This document shows, in pieces, positions 10,200 through 20,308 of a DNA stretch of 33,554 bases (positions within the stretch are counted from its first letter, which is position 1; each line of letters starts with the position of its first letter). A program made the position numbers and the translations under genes. The notes beneath the pieces were generated by a model. The model was not told the DNA's origin, did not search any database, and worked only from the letters and a program-made list of their open reading frames with translations. Source of the stretch: Mytilinidion resinicola (taxonomy: Eukaryota; Ascomycota; Dothideomycetes; Mytilinidiales; Mytilinidiaceae); assembly GCF_010093595.1 (NCBI RefSeq), contig NW_022985447.1, forward strand, positions 1,304,886 through 1,338,439. Reading direction: 5' to 3'.

Positions 10200-11240
10200 A
10201 ATTAATTAAAATAGCCCTACTAACCCCTTTAGGTAGCATAACTGCTAGACTAACCCTAACTATAACTAAGGTAGTAATATATATACAGGCGTTGCTTATA
10301 CAAATACAAACACTAGAAGAAGCTAGCAATACTAAGAATAAAGAGATTATAGCTCTATAGGGAAATCTCTAGACCGTCTAAGAAAAGCTTACTACTACTA
10401 AGATAGTTAGCTATAGAGGCTATAAAATAAACAAGCCCGAAGAGTTTACTAGGGAGAGAGGAGCTTTACAAGCGTTTATAACGCAGATAAGGCTATACCT
10501 GCGCACAAATCAAAGCAACCTCGAATTTAAATCGGATAAGGTCTGTATAGCAGCCACCTTCTTAAAGAAAGAAGTGTTTAACTAGTTTAACCTAATACTT
10601 ACAGACTGGCTCGGCAACGCCGATGCAGATAATCGGAAACTAGAAACCAACGTTATATTTAGCAACTACGGATACTTTAAGTTAGCACTTTAGATAACCT
10701 TCGGAAACACCGATAAAGAACGGACAGCGGAACAGAAAATAGCAGTTCTAAAGCAGAAGGGCTTAACCAGCCGCTATACTTTAGAATTTATGCAAATCGC
10801 GTCTAAGCTATTATAGGAAGACAAGGCTCTGCAAGTATAATACTATAGAGGTCTTAAAAAAGATATTAAGGATAAAATTGCATAAGGCAAGAGGCCTCTA
10901 ATACTCTATAAACTTAAGGAAATAGTAATATAAATTAACAGTCGACAGCATAAATAATAACTGGAACGGGCAGATAAAAGAGGACTTTATTCTTACGCCT
11001 AACTAGCTAGACCAAAGCTAAGAGTAACCAACCGCGACTACGGAGATCGTATAGAGATCGATATTATAAAACAACGTAACAACTAAAAGGGTAAACCAAT
11101 TACTAATAAAAAAAGGTAAGAAAGAAGATGTAACAGCGCGTGCCTATTATACAGAAAATAGGGACACTTTGCGAACAAGTGCTCCAGGAACACCCGAACA
11201 GCAGTAGTTATAATAAAGCCGAATATAAACCGCCACAATT
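10200..11240 (+). pseudogene. gag of gypsy B (capsid and zinc knuckle)
   Basis: The translation resembles fungal Retrotrans_gag proteins: EFTRERGALQAFITQIRLYL, CIAATFLKKEVFN, LTDWLGNADADN and KQKGLTSRYTLEFMQIASKL (about 10440-10815). A CCHC zinc knuckle follows at 11138-11190: its second Cys is Tyr and a stop replaces a residue before the conserved GHFANKC. Gag would form the virus-like particle and bind element RNA. Many TAA/TAG codons interrupt it. The start codon cannot be fixed. Confidence 0.8.
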
Positions 11241-12590
11241 CTATATTATAGACCGCGTGCTATAATAATAACTGCTTTACCTATTAGTTAGATAAATAGG
11301 CAATAGGGTACTATTTAATACAGAGGATAAAAGGACGTACTATTACTATAATAAGAAATAAAGAGTATAACAGCAACCCTACAGACAACTACTACGCTAA
11401 CGTAGAAGTTAAGAGTATAGAGATTAACTACCCGTTAGAAACGGATAAGGCGTTCCAGATAATTAAACCGTAATTAGAACCCTAAACCAATATACCTAAG
11501 CTACTAGATAATAGCAAGGCCGAGTTACTAAACACGGAAGCATAGGTTAATAGAGTTATAGCCACGTATAAGCAAAGCGCAAGAGAAATTCTTACACGCC
11601 TTAACAAAAGACAAGAAGCGTAAGAAGCTAAAAACGCTATAACGGGCGCAGAACCTAGAGCACTAGTAAGTCACCAATTCCTAAGAGCTATAGGAAAAGT
11701 TATAGAATAGCTTGCCAGAGAAGAAGAAGTAAGAATAGCTACAGCCGCAGGAATATTAGCAACAACTATTGGCGCAGGAACCCGCGCAGGACTAGATATA
11801 TTAAAAGGCCTAAGCCGCAATATCTAGTAAGAACTAGATAACAAATTACCTGTTAAGGACAGTAAGGAATACTATAATAGTAATAAGGATCGCGAACTAG
11901 AAAACTGGTCTAGTAATAGAGAAATTAGCATCGGGCTAGAGCAAGAACTGCTAAAGTAATACGGAAAATAAACCGAGATTAAGATCTATAGAGCTTTATA
12001 CCCTATTAGGGAAATAGGCGTTTATAGTAAGGAAGATAAACGGCTGGACAGAAACCACCCACTTTATAAATAGATATCTTAGGTATCTTATATTAAAGAT
12101 AAATACAATAAGCACGTAATATATAAGAAATATTAAGAATAGTACCTACACCGGATAAAATATTATATTATTACGCAACTAGTACTATTTAAGGAAACAG
12201 AGCACTATATTATAGGTAAGAAAGATAAACTTATAGAAATAGCTACTATAGTTCCAGACCTTTAGTACCTAATAGAATATAGGAAAGGTAAAAACTGGCG
12301 GATATACTACTAGAACTTATATCTAGTATATTGCAAAATAAAACATGCAAACTTTTAGCTATAAAAACAGCTAAAAAACGAGCAGGCGCTTAAGCAACAG
12401 GACAGCTAGAGCAGCTAAAAATAAGGTCCTACGGAGCAGCCAAAGGCAAAGGAACGCAAACCGCGACTATTGCTACTCTAGTAGGAAAAGCCTATATCGC
12501 AGAAAAAGAAAAGAACCCGGTAATACAGCCTAACTCTATTCCTATTTAGAACTATAGATATATAATCCTATTAGTTAAGATTAGTAGGAA
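11241..12590 (+). other. gag-pol linker region of gypsy B
   Basis: This part continues the polyprotein frame between the zinc knuckle and the protease. It is rich in Lys, Glu, Arg and Gln, with an Ala/Gly stretch near 11740-11800 (ATAAGILATTIGAGTRAG). I recognise no catalytic domain. The same material occurs in gypsy A (about 4030-5400, minus). Stops are frequent. Confidence 0.5.
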
Positions 12591-15500
12591 CCTAGTAAAA
12601 GCACTACTAAACAGTAGCGCGCAGGGAAATTTTATATCCTACAACTTTATTAGAAGAAACCGGATCCCTTAGCAATAGAAAAACAGACCCTATAGACTAT
12701 ATATAGTAGATAGCACACCTATACAACACGGTAACGGACAGGTAACTATAGAAACTTAACTAGGCGTTATATAGATTAAAGAATATAGAGAAACTATTAG
12801 TATAGATATAACTAACACGGCGAGATATAATATAATTTTAGGTATACTATAGCTAAAACAACACAACCTCTAAGTCGATTAGAAGTCTAGTAAAGTAAGG
12901 ATTTAATCGGAAAGCGGACTAAAGAGCACCCCGCGCTAGGATAAGCCTAAGCAAAAACAAGATATTAATATAGATACCTTAAGAGGCAAAAAGGCCTAAA
13001 AAGAAGACAGGGCAGCGAGCTAACAGTAGCCTAGACCCCTAAGCAGCCGGCAGCTAGCTAAGGCAGCAAAAGCACTAGTTATACTAGAAAAATATAATAA
13101 ATTTAAAGAAATCTTTATAGAAAAGGTTTAGAATACATTACTAAAGCACTAACCTTAGGATTACTATATTCCCCTAGTACTAGGCAAACAACCGCAGTTT
13201 AAACCAATCTATTTACTAGCCTAGAACGAGCTAGAAGTGCTGGAAGAATACCTAGAAAAAAACCTAAAGCAAGGATTTATTAGACTATCGGAATCGCCCG
13301 CAGGTTACCCTGTAATATTTATCCTAAAACTAAATAGCAAGCTACGCCTTTATATAAACTATAGATAACTAAATAAAATTATAATTAAAAACCGCTATCT
13401 ATTACCTTTAATCTCCGAACTTAAAAACTAACTATATAAGGCTAAGTACTTTATAAAAATAGACCTATATAAAGGGTATTACTTAATTTAGATAAAAGAA
13501 GGAGAAGAGTAGAAGACGGCTTTTAGAACTTAATACGGACACTTTAAGTATATAGTAATACTGTTTAGGCTTACTAACGCGCCAGTAATATTCCAGGTAG
13601 TAGTTAACTTAGCGTTAAAGGGCTACTTAGATCGGTTTATAGTAGTATACCTTAACAATATCCTTATATACTTAGAAACGCTAAGCGAATATAAAATACA
13701 CGTACGAAAGGTACTTAAAAGACTTAAAAAATACAACCTTGCAGTAAACCCGGATAAGTGCGAGTTCTACAGCTAGAGAGTCGGATTCTTAGAATGCGTT
13801 ATTAGTCTAGAACAGATTAAGATAGAAGAAGGCAAGGTGTCCTCTATCTAAAAATAGCCAGAGCCTATAAATTTAAAGGAACTACAGTTATTTCTTAGGT
13901 TAGCTAATTACTACAGGCAATTTATTAAGGGCTACTTAAAAATTGCAGAGCTACTTATAGAACTTACTAGAAAGGATATTAAATACTAATAGACCTCGGA
14001 AGTATAAAGTGTATTTAATAAGCTAAAGGCATAATTTACTTTAAAGCTAGTGTTGGCAATCTTCGATCTATAAAAACCGGTTACTATTAAAAGTAATACG
14101 TCGGATAAAGCAGTAGGAGCGATACTTAACTAACTAGATAAATAAGGGAAACTGTATCCTATAGCGTTCTACTTATAGAAGCTAAGCACGGCTAAGCTAA
14201 ACTACAACGTCTATAATAAGGAACTGCTAGCAATAATAGAAGCATTTAAACAGTAGAAAGTTTACCTTAAAAAGGCAGTATATATAGTATAAGTATATAT
14301 AGACTATAAAAATCTAATATACTTTACTATAACTAAAAAGTTAAATAAAAGGCAGAAAAAATAGTTAAAGAAACTAAGAACCTTTAATTTCAGGATTATA
14401 TATAGAAAGAGATCTAAAAACGCTTATATAGATATACTTAGCAGAAGGCCGGACTATATAGAAGGAGCCGAGAAAACTAGGCAACCTATACTTAAGGAAA
14501 TAAGTCTAGGAACCCTTAAATTTAACTATATATAAGCAGCAGTTGCTTATAGGTCCGAGGATAATAAGTAGTATAAGCGAATTAAGGCAGCACAGAAGGT
14601 AGATTAAGAAAGCCGGGATTTAGCAGGTTATAACTGGCAAAGTTTGCGCCCAGAACCTATAAACTAAGAACGCGGAGAAATCCAGGACGGTATTATTACT
14701 TTACGGGATAAGATATTTGTGCCCAGAACCTTATAAGAAGAGCTTGTTAAGGAATTCCACAGTATACTAGTGCACGGGCACTAGGAAGTGGAAAAAACAC
14801 GGGAAAGAATTGCAAGGACATTCTATTTCCCCGGACTCCGGAAACTAACGGAGAAAATCGTATACGGATACAAATACGCGAAAAATAAGTCGGTATAACA
14901 CGCACTATATAGACTAATAAAAAGTTCCTCTATACCGGAAAAAGCATAGAAATCTATTATATAGGACTTTATAGTTAAGCTACTACAGTTTATTAAACCT
15001 ATAATAGGTATAAAGTACAATATAATATTAGTAGTTACGGATAGACTAACTAAATATATATACTTTATCCTTTACTAAGAAGTATTAACAGCAGAAAATC
15101 TAGCCTACGCTTTTTTAAAGTATATTATTAGCAATTATAGGCTACTCTAGGAGATAATTTCAGACTAAAATAAGCTCTTTATATCGAAATTCTGGCAGAC
15201 CCTTACCGCACAACTAGGAACAAAGCATAAGCTTTCCACGGCGTTTTACCCTTAAACGGACGGGCAAACGGAAAGGCTTAATTAGACTTTAGAATAGTAC
15301 CTATAATACTATATTAATTATAGGTAGGATAATTAGGTATTACTACTACTAATAGCCTAATTCGCCTATAATAGCGCATCTACAGAGATAATAAAGGTAT
15401 CGCCCTTTTTTATAAACTATAGTTTTAATCTAGAGGTGTATTAAAAACCCTAACTTAATAGTATAAGGGCCTAGAGGGCACTGCTATTAGTTAAAAATAT

Positions 15501-16080
15501 TAAGGAGCTATAAAGGCAGCTCTTAATAAACATCTAATTCCTAATACTAAGGTTAGCAAGATATTATAACTAATACCGGAGTGTTGCACCAACCTTTAAG
15601 AGGGGAGATAAAGTCTACCTACTCCGCAAAAATATTAAAATAAAATAACTAAGCATAAAGTTAGACTATATTAAAATTAGACTATTTAAAATACAGGACG
15701 TTATTAGCCTAGTAAACTATAAGCTTAGGCTACCCAACAGGATAAAAATACACCCGGTTTTCCACGTATCGCTACTAGAACCCGCACTACTAAACGCTAA
15801 GCTAGAAACCGATATAGAGGTCGATAATAATAACAAATATAAGGTCGAGCAAATCCTAGATTTCTAATAGCACAGTTAGTAAATAAAGTACCTAATTAAG
15901 TGGAAAGAATACGGCACCTTTAAGAATATATAGGAACCGGTTAAGAGTTTAGCGAACTGTTAGGAACTCCTGGGGCAGTTTCACCGCCAGAATCCGGAAT
16001 AGCCTAGAAAGACAGCAACAGCGCACCGTCTAACTAGGAAGGATTAAAGGAACCCGGAGAAGGAATACTACTGCTATATA
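12590..16080 (+). pseudogene. pol of gypsy B: protease, RT, RNase H, integrase, chromodomain
   Basis: Domains in order: an aspartic protease with LNSSAQGNFIS (active Asp now Asn, about 12605) and NIILGIL; RT about 13150-13850 with KLRLYINYR, KIDLYKGYYLI and the catalytic box YLNN at 13648-13659 (YLDD expected); RNase H about 14070-14420 with SNTSDKAVGAIL and YNVYNKELLAI (the first Asp of TDASD is Asn); an integrase zinc region about 14750-14900; an integrase core with catalytic Asp at 14965-14967, Asp at 15163-15165 and Glu at 15271-15273 all retained; a GPY/F-like segment with IHPVFHVSLLEP (about 15730-15790); and a chromodomain about 15835-16000 with VEQILDF and YLIKWKEYG, the following Trp now a stop. 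RT and protease are dead; the integrase triad is intact but the frame is full of stops. Confidence 0.88.
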
Positions 16081-16081
16081 A

Positions 16082-16390
16082 TTAGAATATATAGCAATAG
16101 AACCAACGGCTGGCAGTGCCCAGCATACCTAAGGAGAAAGAAAAATACCTAACAGTTCCTAAGGCAGAAGGCAAGCCTTCCTACTTAACACGCTCTTGTT
16201 TTTTCTGCTTAGCCTCCTTCTAATTATCTTCCTTAAGCTCTTCCAGAGTCTCGAAACCACAATATATTATCTCCTTACCACGCTTACGCAATAGTTCCTT
16301 TTAAGAATCCAGATAATTAAGCTTTATTATAGCCGCCCTCTAGGCCTTTAGCAAAGAAAACAGAGTTGCGCAAGTTTTAGACTTCTTATA
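16082..16390 (-). pseudogene. Antisense ORF of gypsy B (RIPed homologue of 239-529)
   Basis: Read on the minus strand, this matches the ORF at 239-529: ELLRKRG, GFETLEEL, KEAKQKKQERV, EGLPSALGTV and LGMLGTASRWFYC, ending at a TAA (complement of 16082-16084) at the equivalent position. A few stops break it, for example within the DN/KEA junction and before EGLPSA, each explainable by one transition. It lies after the chromodomain, on the opposite strand to pol and just inside the 3' LTR, from which an antisense transcript could arise. Function unknown; the charged, helical composition suggests a coiled coil or nucleic-acid-binding role, but this is only inference. Confidence 0.6.
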
Positions 16391-16811
16391 ATAAAGTTTA
16401 TTCTTATTATAGGACAACTTTCGCCCTGGGAAGGTTAGAGGGAATATAAGTAAATATAATAATAAACTACAGCAACTTATAGGCAGCTGCTAAGATACCA
16501 GCAATATTATAGTTCGATTATTGCGCCCGAACACAGGCGGTATAATAATCCGAGTTAGGTATAGAAACCACACACGATAAACCCTAAAACTTGCACCGGG
16601 AACAAGGCATAACTTTTAAACCAGACGCGGCAATACAATTAGCAAGCACGAGACAGCTTTCTTATTTCTTAGCTTTTAAGGCGTTAGATATTATAAAGGA
16701 AGAAACAGAGTAGCATAATAATAGCCTAGCAGATAGGGCATTGCCAGCTACTTATCCGAGACCCTACCACGGAAATACTTTCGGGCTAAAAGCCTTAGAA
16801 GGGGGAGCAAG
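16391..16811 (+). other. 3' untranslated region and polypurine tract of gypsy B
   Basis: No domain is recognised between the antisense ORF and the LTR. The last bases before the LTR (16798-16811, AGAAGGGGGAGCAA and one G) form a purine-rich run, the expected primer for plus-strand DNA synthesis. Its position directly against the TGTTACAACC LTR start supports the LTR boundary. Confidence 0.6.
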
Positions 16812-17344
16812 TGTTACAACCTATAATATAAACAACCCGAGCGCAGAAGCACTTACGGAGATAAGTAAGCAGATAAGACTAATAATATAGAACTAAGTTA
16901 CAGAACTAAGGGGGTTATATATAGGATATATAGGGATCCTAGATTCCCCTACGGACTGCTAGTAGATAGGAATAATCTAAAAGTAGGATATTATAAGAAC
17001 AGGGTTACGTAATAGCTTACCAGGCTCGCAAAGGGAAGTAAGCATAGAGCCGTGCGAGCGCTTATCGAGCTTAAGACGCTTAAGGACTATAAGCCTATAG
17101 AGCTATATAAGCAAGAGGTTTCTTAGGACGGAGCTTTTATATAAAGGGACGCTCCTTTGCATAGATAGAAACTTTGTATTTAACTTAAGACTTTAATACT
17201 ACCTATTAGAAGTAATAACCCCGTTTTAGACCTTAATTAATTATTACCTTACCTTTTAAAGACTATTGCACCCCAATAACAACTTGCCTATACCCTGCCT
17301 TAGTGTAAGACACTTAGAAGGTATAGAAAAGACGACCTGTTATA
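16812..17344 (+). repeat. 3' LTR of gypsy B
   Basis: Aligns base for base in length with 9629-10161. Differences from the 5' LTR are nearly all transitions. It keeps the inverted TATA arms at 17138-17163, with the right arm changed to CCTTTGCATA. It ends TGTTATA, followed by CTAGGC and the protease end of gypsy C. Confidence 0.9.
17138..17163. promoter_or_regulatory. TATA inverted repeat in 3' LTR of gypsy B
   Basis: Left arm TATATAAAGG, right arm CCTTTGCATA. This copy has a GC where the other two LTRs have TA. An ancestral GC (read as TGC) mutated to TA in the other copies would mean the perfect symmetry arose partly by RIP; the reverse change is less likely under RIP. Confidence 0.4.
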
Positions 17345-17439
17345 CTAGGCTTATATACCGCGCACTATATAAGTATTTACTGCTACTATTTAAGGGATAA
17401 CTATTAAAAAGGAATAGGTTATAAAAGCTAACCTATTAA

Positions 17440-19162
17440 TTATACCTGTATATTTAGAACACTAGGGCTAAAGTATTCTAGCGCATAGTATAATTAATAG
17501 TAGCTATAAAAGGAAAGCGCTAGTTAATAAAAACTAGGTAAAGTATTACTATATCCTAATAATTCCGCTTAAGTACCCTTTTTACCTAGAACTGGCTAAT
17601 AAAGGCAATTCCGAAGCGGGTAAAGTAACCTATACTATTTAGGTTTAATTACGGATAAATAAATATTTAGAAACTGTTTAAATAGGGGTAACTAAACTAA
17701 GTTATTACCCAATTATTCTAGGAATTCTATAGCTACGCCTATATAATCCTATACCGGACTAGTCCTGTAATATACTATAGTTTATAAGCTAGTACTATTA
17801 TAAACACTGCAATATACTATAAAAAGCAATATATATATAAGGAATTGCTAATATTCTAAAAAAGAACCGCCCGGAGTACCTGCCGCCTGCACTAAAAAAC
17901 CTAAAAAGGAAGAATATAGCACCTGTTTCCTTACGCGTATATAGCGCCTACCTATAAAAAGAATATAAACTCTTCTCTATATTACTAGATAATATTAACT
18001 ATATTCTATCTAAGAAAAAAGGCTTTAACCTAGACTGCCTGCCTAAAGAACTATAAAAGTTTACTAATATTTTTTCGCCTAAAAATACTAACTACCTGCT
18101 ACTGCACCGCCTGTATAACTATAAAATTAAGTTAGAAAAAGGAAAAACGCCCTTTTTTAAACCTTTATACCTAATATCCTATAATAAGCTAATAGCTTTA
18201 AAAGAATAGGTAGCAGATAATCTAAAGAAAGGATTTATCCGCCCTAGCTCTTCGCCTACTGCGTTACCTATATTATTTATAAAAAAGCCTAGAAAAGGCC
18301 TCCGCTTCTGCGTTAACTACTAAGCGCTAAATACTATAATAGTTAAAGACCGCTACCCGCTACTATTAATAAAGGAAACCTTAAGCAACCTAAAGGGGAT
18401 AAAGTACTTTATAAAAATTAATATTATATCTGCCTTTAATAACCTATATATAAAAAAGGGTTAAGAATAGCTTACTATATTCTAAACCCGACTAGAACTG
18501 TTTAAAACCTTAGTAATACTGTTTAGGCTTACCGGAGCCCCTGTAATATTCTAATAATTTATAAATAATACTTTATAAGAGCATCTTAATATTTTCTATA
18601 CTACCTACCTAAATAATATTCTAATTTACAGCCGGAACTAAACTAAACACCTAAAGTATATCTATACTATACTAAAACTGCTATAAAAAGCAGAACTCTA
18701 TATAAAAATTAAGAAATATAAGTTCTTTACTAAAAAAACAATATTCCTGGGCATTATTATAGGAGCTAACGGCCTGTAAATAGACCTAGAAAAGATTAAA
18801 GCTATAATAGACTAGAAGACACTAACTTACCTAACCGATATATAAGCTTTTATAGGATTTAGAAACTTCTACCGCTAATTTATTAAAAACTTTTTAAAGA
18901 TTATTACTCTACTAGTACGCCTAATAAAGAAGGGCGTTGCCTTTATATAGAATACTGCCTGTTAGAAAGCTTTTACTAAATTAAAAAAAGCCTTTACCTC
19001 TGCACCTATTCTAGTACTATTTAACTAGAATAAGCCTATTATTATAGAAATAGATATATCTAATTATATTTTAGCTGGCGTCTTATTATAGTATAGAAAT
19101 AACAGAATCCTGCGCCCTATTATATTCTTTTTAAAAAAGCACTTAGTTATAGAATATAACTA
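17440..19162 (+). pseudogene. pol of gypsy C, first part: protease, RT, start of RNase H
   Basis: The protease-like region (about 17470-17760) contains VTKLSYYPIILGIL, a motif of fungal MAGGY-type proteases. RT follows with [41 protein letters not shown] and LFRLTGAPVIF. Its catalytic box YLDD is YLNN at 18606-18617. A connection segment with FLGIIIGANGL leads into RNase H (SAPILVLF, IEIDISNYILAGVLL) and ends at LVIEYN, where the LINE begins. TAG and TAA replace expected Trp and Gln codons at many sites. It would have made the polymerase that copies element RNA into DNA. Confidence 0.87.
19149..19162 (+). repeat. Left 14-bp target-site duplication of LINE-1
   Basis: ATAGAATATAACTA, identical to 20295-20308. 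It encodes IEYN of the gypsy C RNase H. A 14-bp exact match at both ends is typical for LINE target-primed insertion. Confidence 0.9.
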
Positions 19163-19163
19163 C

Positions 19164-19853
19164 ACTATTAGAGACACTATTAGGAGACACTATAAGCCTA
19201 GGAAAACGCCTAAATACGAGCCGAGCCGGCGTGACGTACTGAAGAGGCTCGCGGTTAAGGCCACAGCACTAGCCCCGAGGTACGAAGGGCAGTCAGACAA
19301 CTCGTATAAGCTCTTAAGACGAGGAGCAATACAGGAAGCGTACGAGGAAAGGTGGAGGGACGAATGGGAGGCCCACAGGAAGAAACGAAGGGGCCCCCCT
19401 ACGCCGGCCCTCAACACGAAATGGAACAAGAATCAGGCAACTAAACACCACAAGCTTACAAAAGCAGAGAGCTCAATTATCACGCTCCTACGAACGGAAC
19501 ACATAGGGCTTAACGCATACCTGCACCGCATAAGGGTACCCAATCACCCTTCGCCCGCGTGCCCCTGCGGGCATATACCACAGTCTCCAAAGCACGTAGT
19601 AATGCACTGTGAACGACACCGCAACGGCAGAGGCGATATGTTCTTTAAGGCCAGAACAAGAACGTATATGCAGCTGTACAAAGACCACAAGGGAAATAAG
19701 GCCGTTTCGCAATGGTTCCTGCACCAGACAGACCTCCTACCCTACCTCTCTATAGCTAGAGAGATGGCAACGGAAAAGCTGGCTATACAGCCAGCCGACT
19801 CGTATAGCCACGCCCCAAGAACAGAACTACATGCACGCACGCACATTGCATAA
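19164..19853 (+). CDS. C-terminal end of LINE ORF2 with zinc motif, intact frame
   Basis: Open frame of 229 codons to the TAA at 19851-19853. It is the C-terminal region that follows RT in Tad/I-type LINEs: a basic Arg/Lys-rich stretch, LRTEHIGLNAYLHRIRV, then a zinc-binding module CPCGH...KHVVMHC near 19570-19610 (Cys-x-Cys, His, Cys), then FFKARTRTYMQLYK and a LLPYLSIAREMA tail. This module is thought to bind nucleic acid during target-primed reverse transcription. There is no start of its own; the frame happens to run on upstream into the gypsy RNase H frame (open from 19092), but the first ATG is only at 19602, so a fusion protein is unlikely. Standard genetic code, no stops, which makes it the reference for its RIPed twin at 31290-31964. 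Confidence 0.85.
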   Translation, partial: TIRDTIRRHYKPRKTPKYEPSRRDVLKRLAVKATALAPRYEGQSDNSYKLLRRGAIQEAYEERWRDEWEAHRKKRRGPPTPALNTKWNKNQATKHHKLTKAESSIITLLRTEHIGLNAYLHRIRVPNHPSPACPCGHIPQSPKHVVMHCERHRNGRGDMFFKARTRTYMQLYKDHKGNKAVSQWFLHQTDLLPYLSIAREMATEKLAIQPADSYSHAPRTELHARTHIA

Positions 19854-20267
19854 CCACAGGCACGCCCGCAACAGGGCAACCCCCCCAATTTCCTATTGTC
19901 CTTCAATTCAATACCTTGGCTTTTGAGAAAAAGGGCACGCGCGTACGGCAAGGGCACGCGCGCCCTAACGCGGACCCCGGACCTTACTAACCTTTTGGAC
20001 ACCGTACAACCCTGGAACCTAGGGCCTACGGACACCGGATCGATCCTGGAGAATGCATCAAGATGGCTTACTCCGTGGCGATGCTCACAGAGCTGCCACG
20101 CGTCCCCCACAGCCGCGCAGAAACAAAAGGAACGCAAGGCGTTATACACTGTAGAAAACAAGGTTTTCACCCGACCGCTATAGAGCGAACGGTTTCCCTT
20201 TGTAAATAAAACCTAGATAGTACTGCCGCATGGACCCTAACGGGAGCTAAATCGGCCTAATAGAACC
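19854..20267 (+). other. 3' untranslated region of LINE-1 with paired GC-rich boxes
   Basis: About 410 noncoding bases between the ORF2 stop and the (TAA)n tail. It carries a 13-bp direct repeat AAGGGCACGCGCG at 19931-19943 and 19950-19962; the second copy runs into CCCT, forming a near-palindrome. Both boxes survive unchanged in RIPed LINE-2. LINE RTs recognise their own 3' end, so these may be part of that signal (inferred). Short frames seen here on either strand are chance. Confidence 0.6.
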
Positions 20268-20294
20268 TAATAATAATAATAATAATAATAAATA
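20268..20294 (+). repeat. (TAA)n 3' tail of LINE-1
   Basis: Eight TAA units followed by ATA, ending at the right target duplication. A TAA microsatellite instead of poly-A is a family feature shared with LINE-2 (32378-32398). Confidence 0.85.
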
Positions 20295-20308
20295 ATAGAA
20301 TATAACTA
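20295..20308 (+). repeat. Right 14-bp target-site duplication of LINE-1
   Basis: ATAGAATATAACTA, the same as 19149-19162. Gypsy C RNase H resumes directly (YKIYNKELLTII). Confidence 0.9.

Larger units (their letters stand above)
9629..17344 (+). mobile_element. Gypsy element B (Ty3/gypsy chromovirus), full length, RIPed
   Basis: A complete LTR retrotransposon: two LTRs of equal length (533 bp), gag with zinc knuckle, protease, RT, RNase H, integrase with chromodomain, an antisense ORF and a polypurine tract before the 3' LTR. It is closely related to gypsy A in inverted orientation. It is flanked by CTAG on both sides (9625-9628 and 17345-17348), a possible 4-bp duplication, but the left flank is copia and the right flank is gypsy C, so the two flanks were not one element before insertion. 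RIP is heavy, yet LTRs and internal DNA keep more CpG than CpA. Confidence 0.92.
19163..20294 (+). mobile_element. LINE-1: 5'-truncated Tad-type LINE, not RIPed
   Basis: A 1132-bp insertion flanked by a perfect 14-bp duplication and ending in a (TAA)n tail, the hallmark of a 5'-truncated LINE copy. It holds the last 229 codons of ORF2, about 410 bases of 3' untranslated sequence and the tail. It is colinear with the 3' end of LINE-2 (about 31275-32394). Unlike the gypsy DNA on both sides it is rich in CpA and TpG and has an intact frame, so it either inserted after the last RIP episode that hit gypsy C, or escaped RIP. Confidence 0.92.

Noticed and set aside
14823..15020. 65-codon minus-strand frame
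   Set aside because: It is antisense to the gypsy B integrase, whose motifs are clear on the plus strand.
540..18900. Possible alternative genetic code (TAA/TAG reassigned), because long homologous frames are interrupted only by these codons
   Set aside because: Catalytic Asp, zinc Cys and His are changed too. TAG replaces Trp (TGG) as well as Gln, and the unmutated LINE-1 copy uses the standard code. Mutation, not recoding, explains it.
19488..20183. Several overlapping open frames on both strands (19488-19724 minus, 19742-20170 minus, 19896-20183 plus)
   Set aside because: They lie opposite to or after the LINE ORF2 end. They are open only because this island escaped RIP and is GC-richer. 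None resembles a known protein, and their RIPed counterparts in LINE-2 show no frame conservation.
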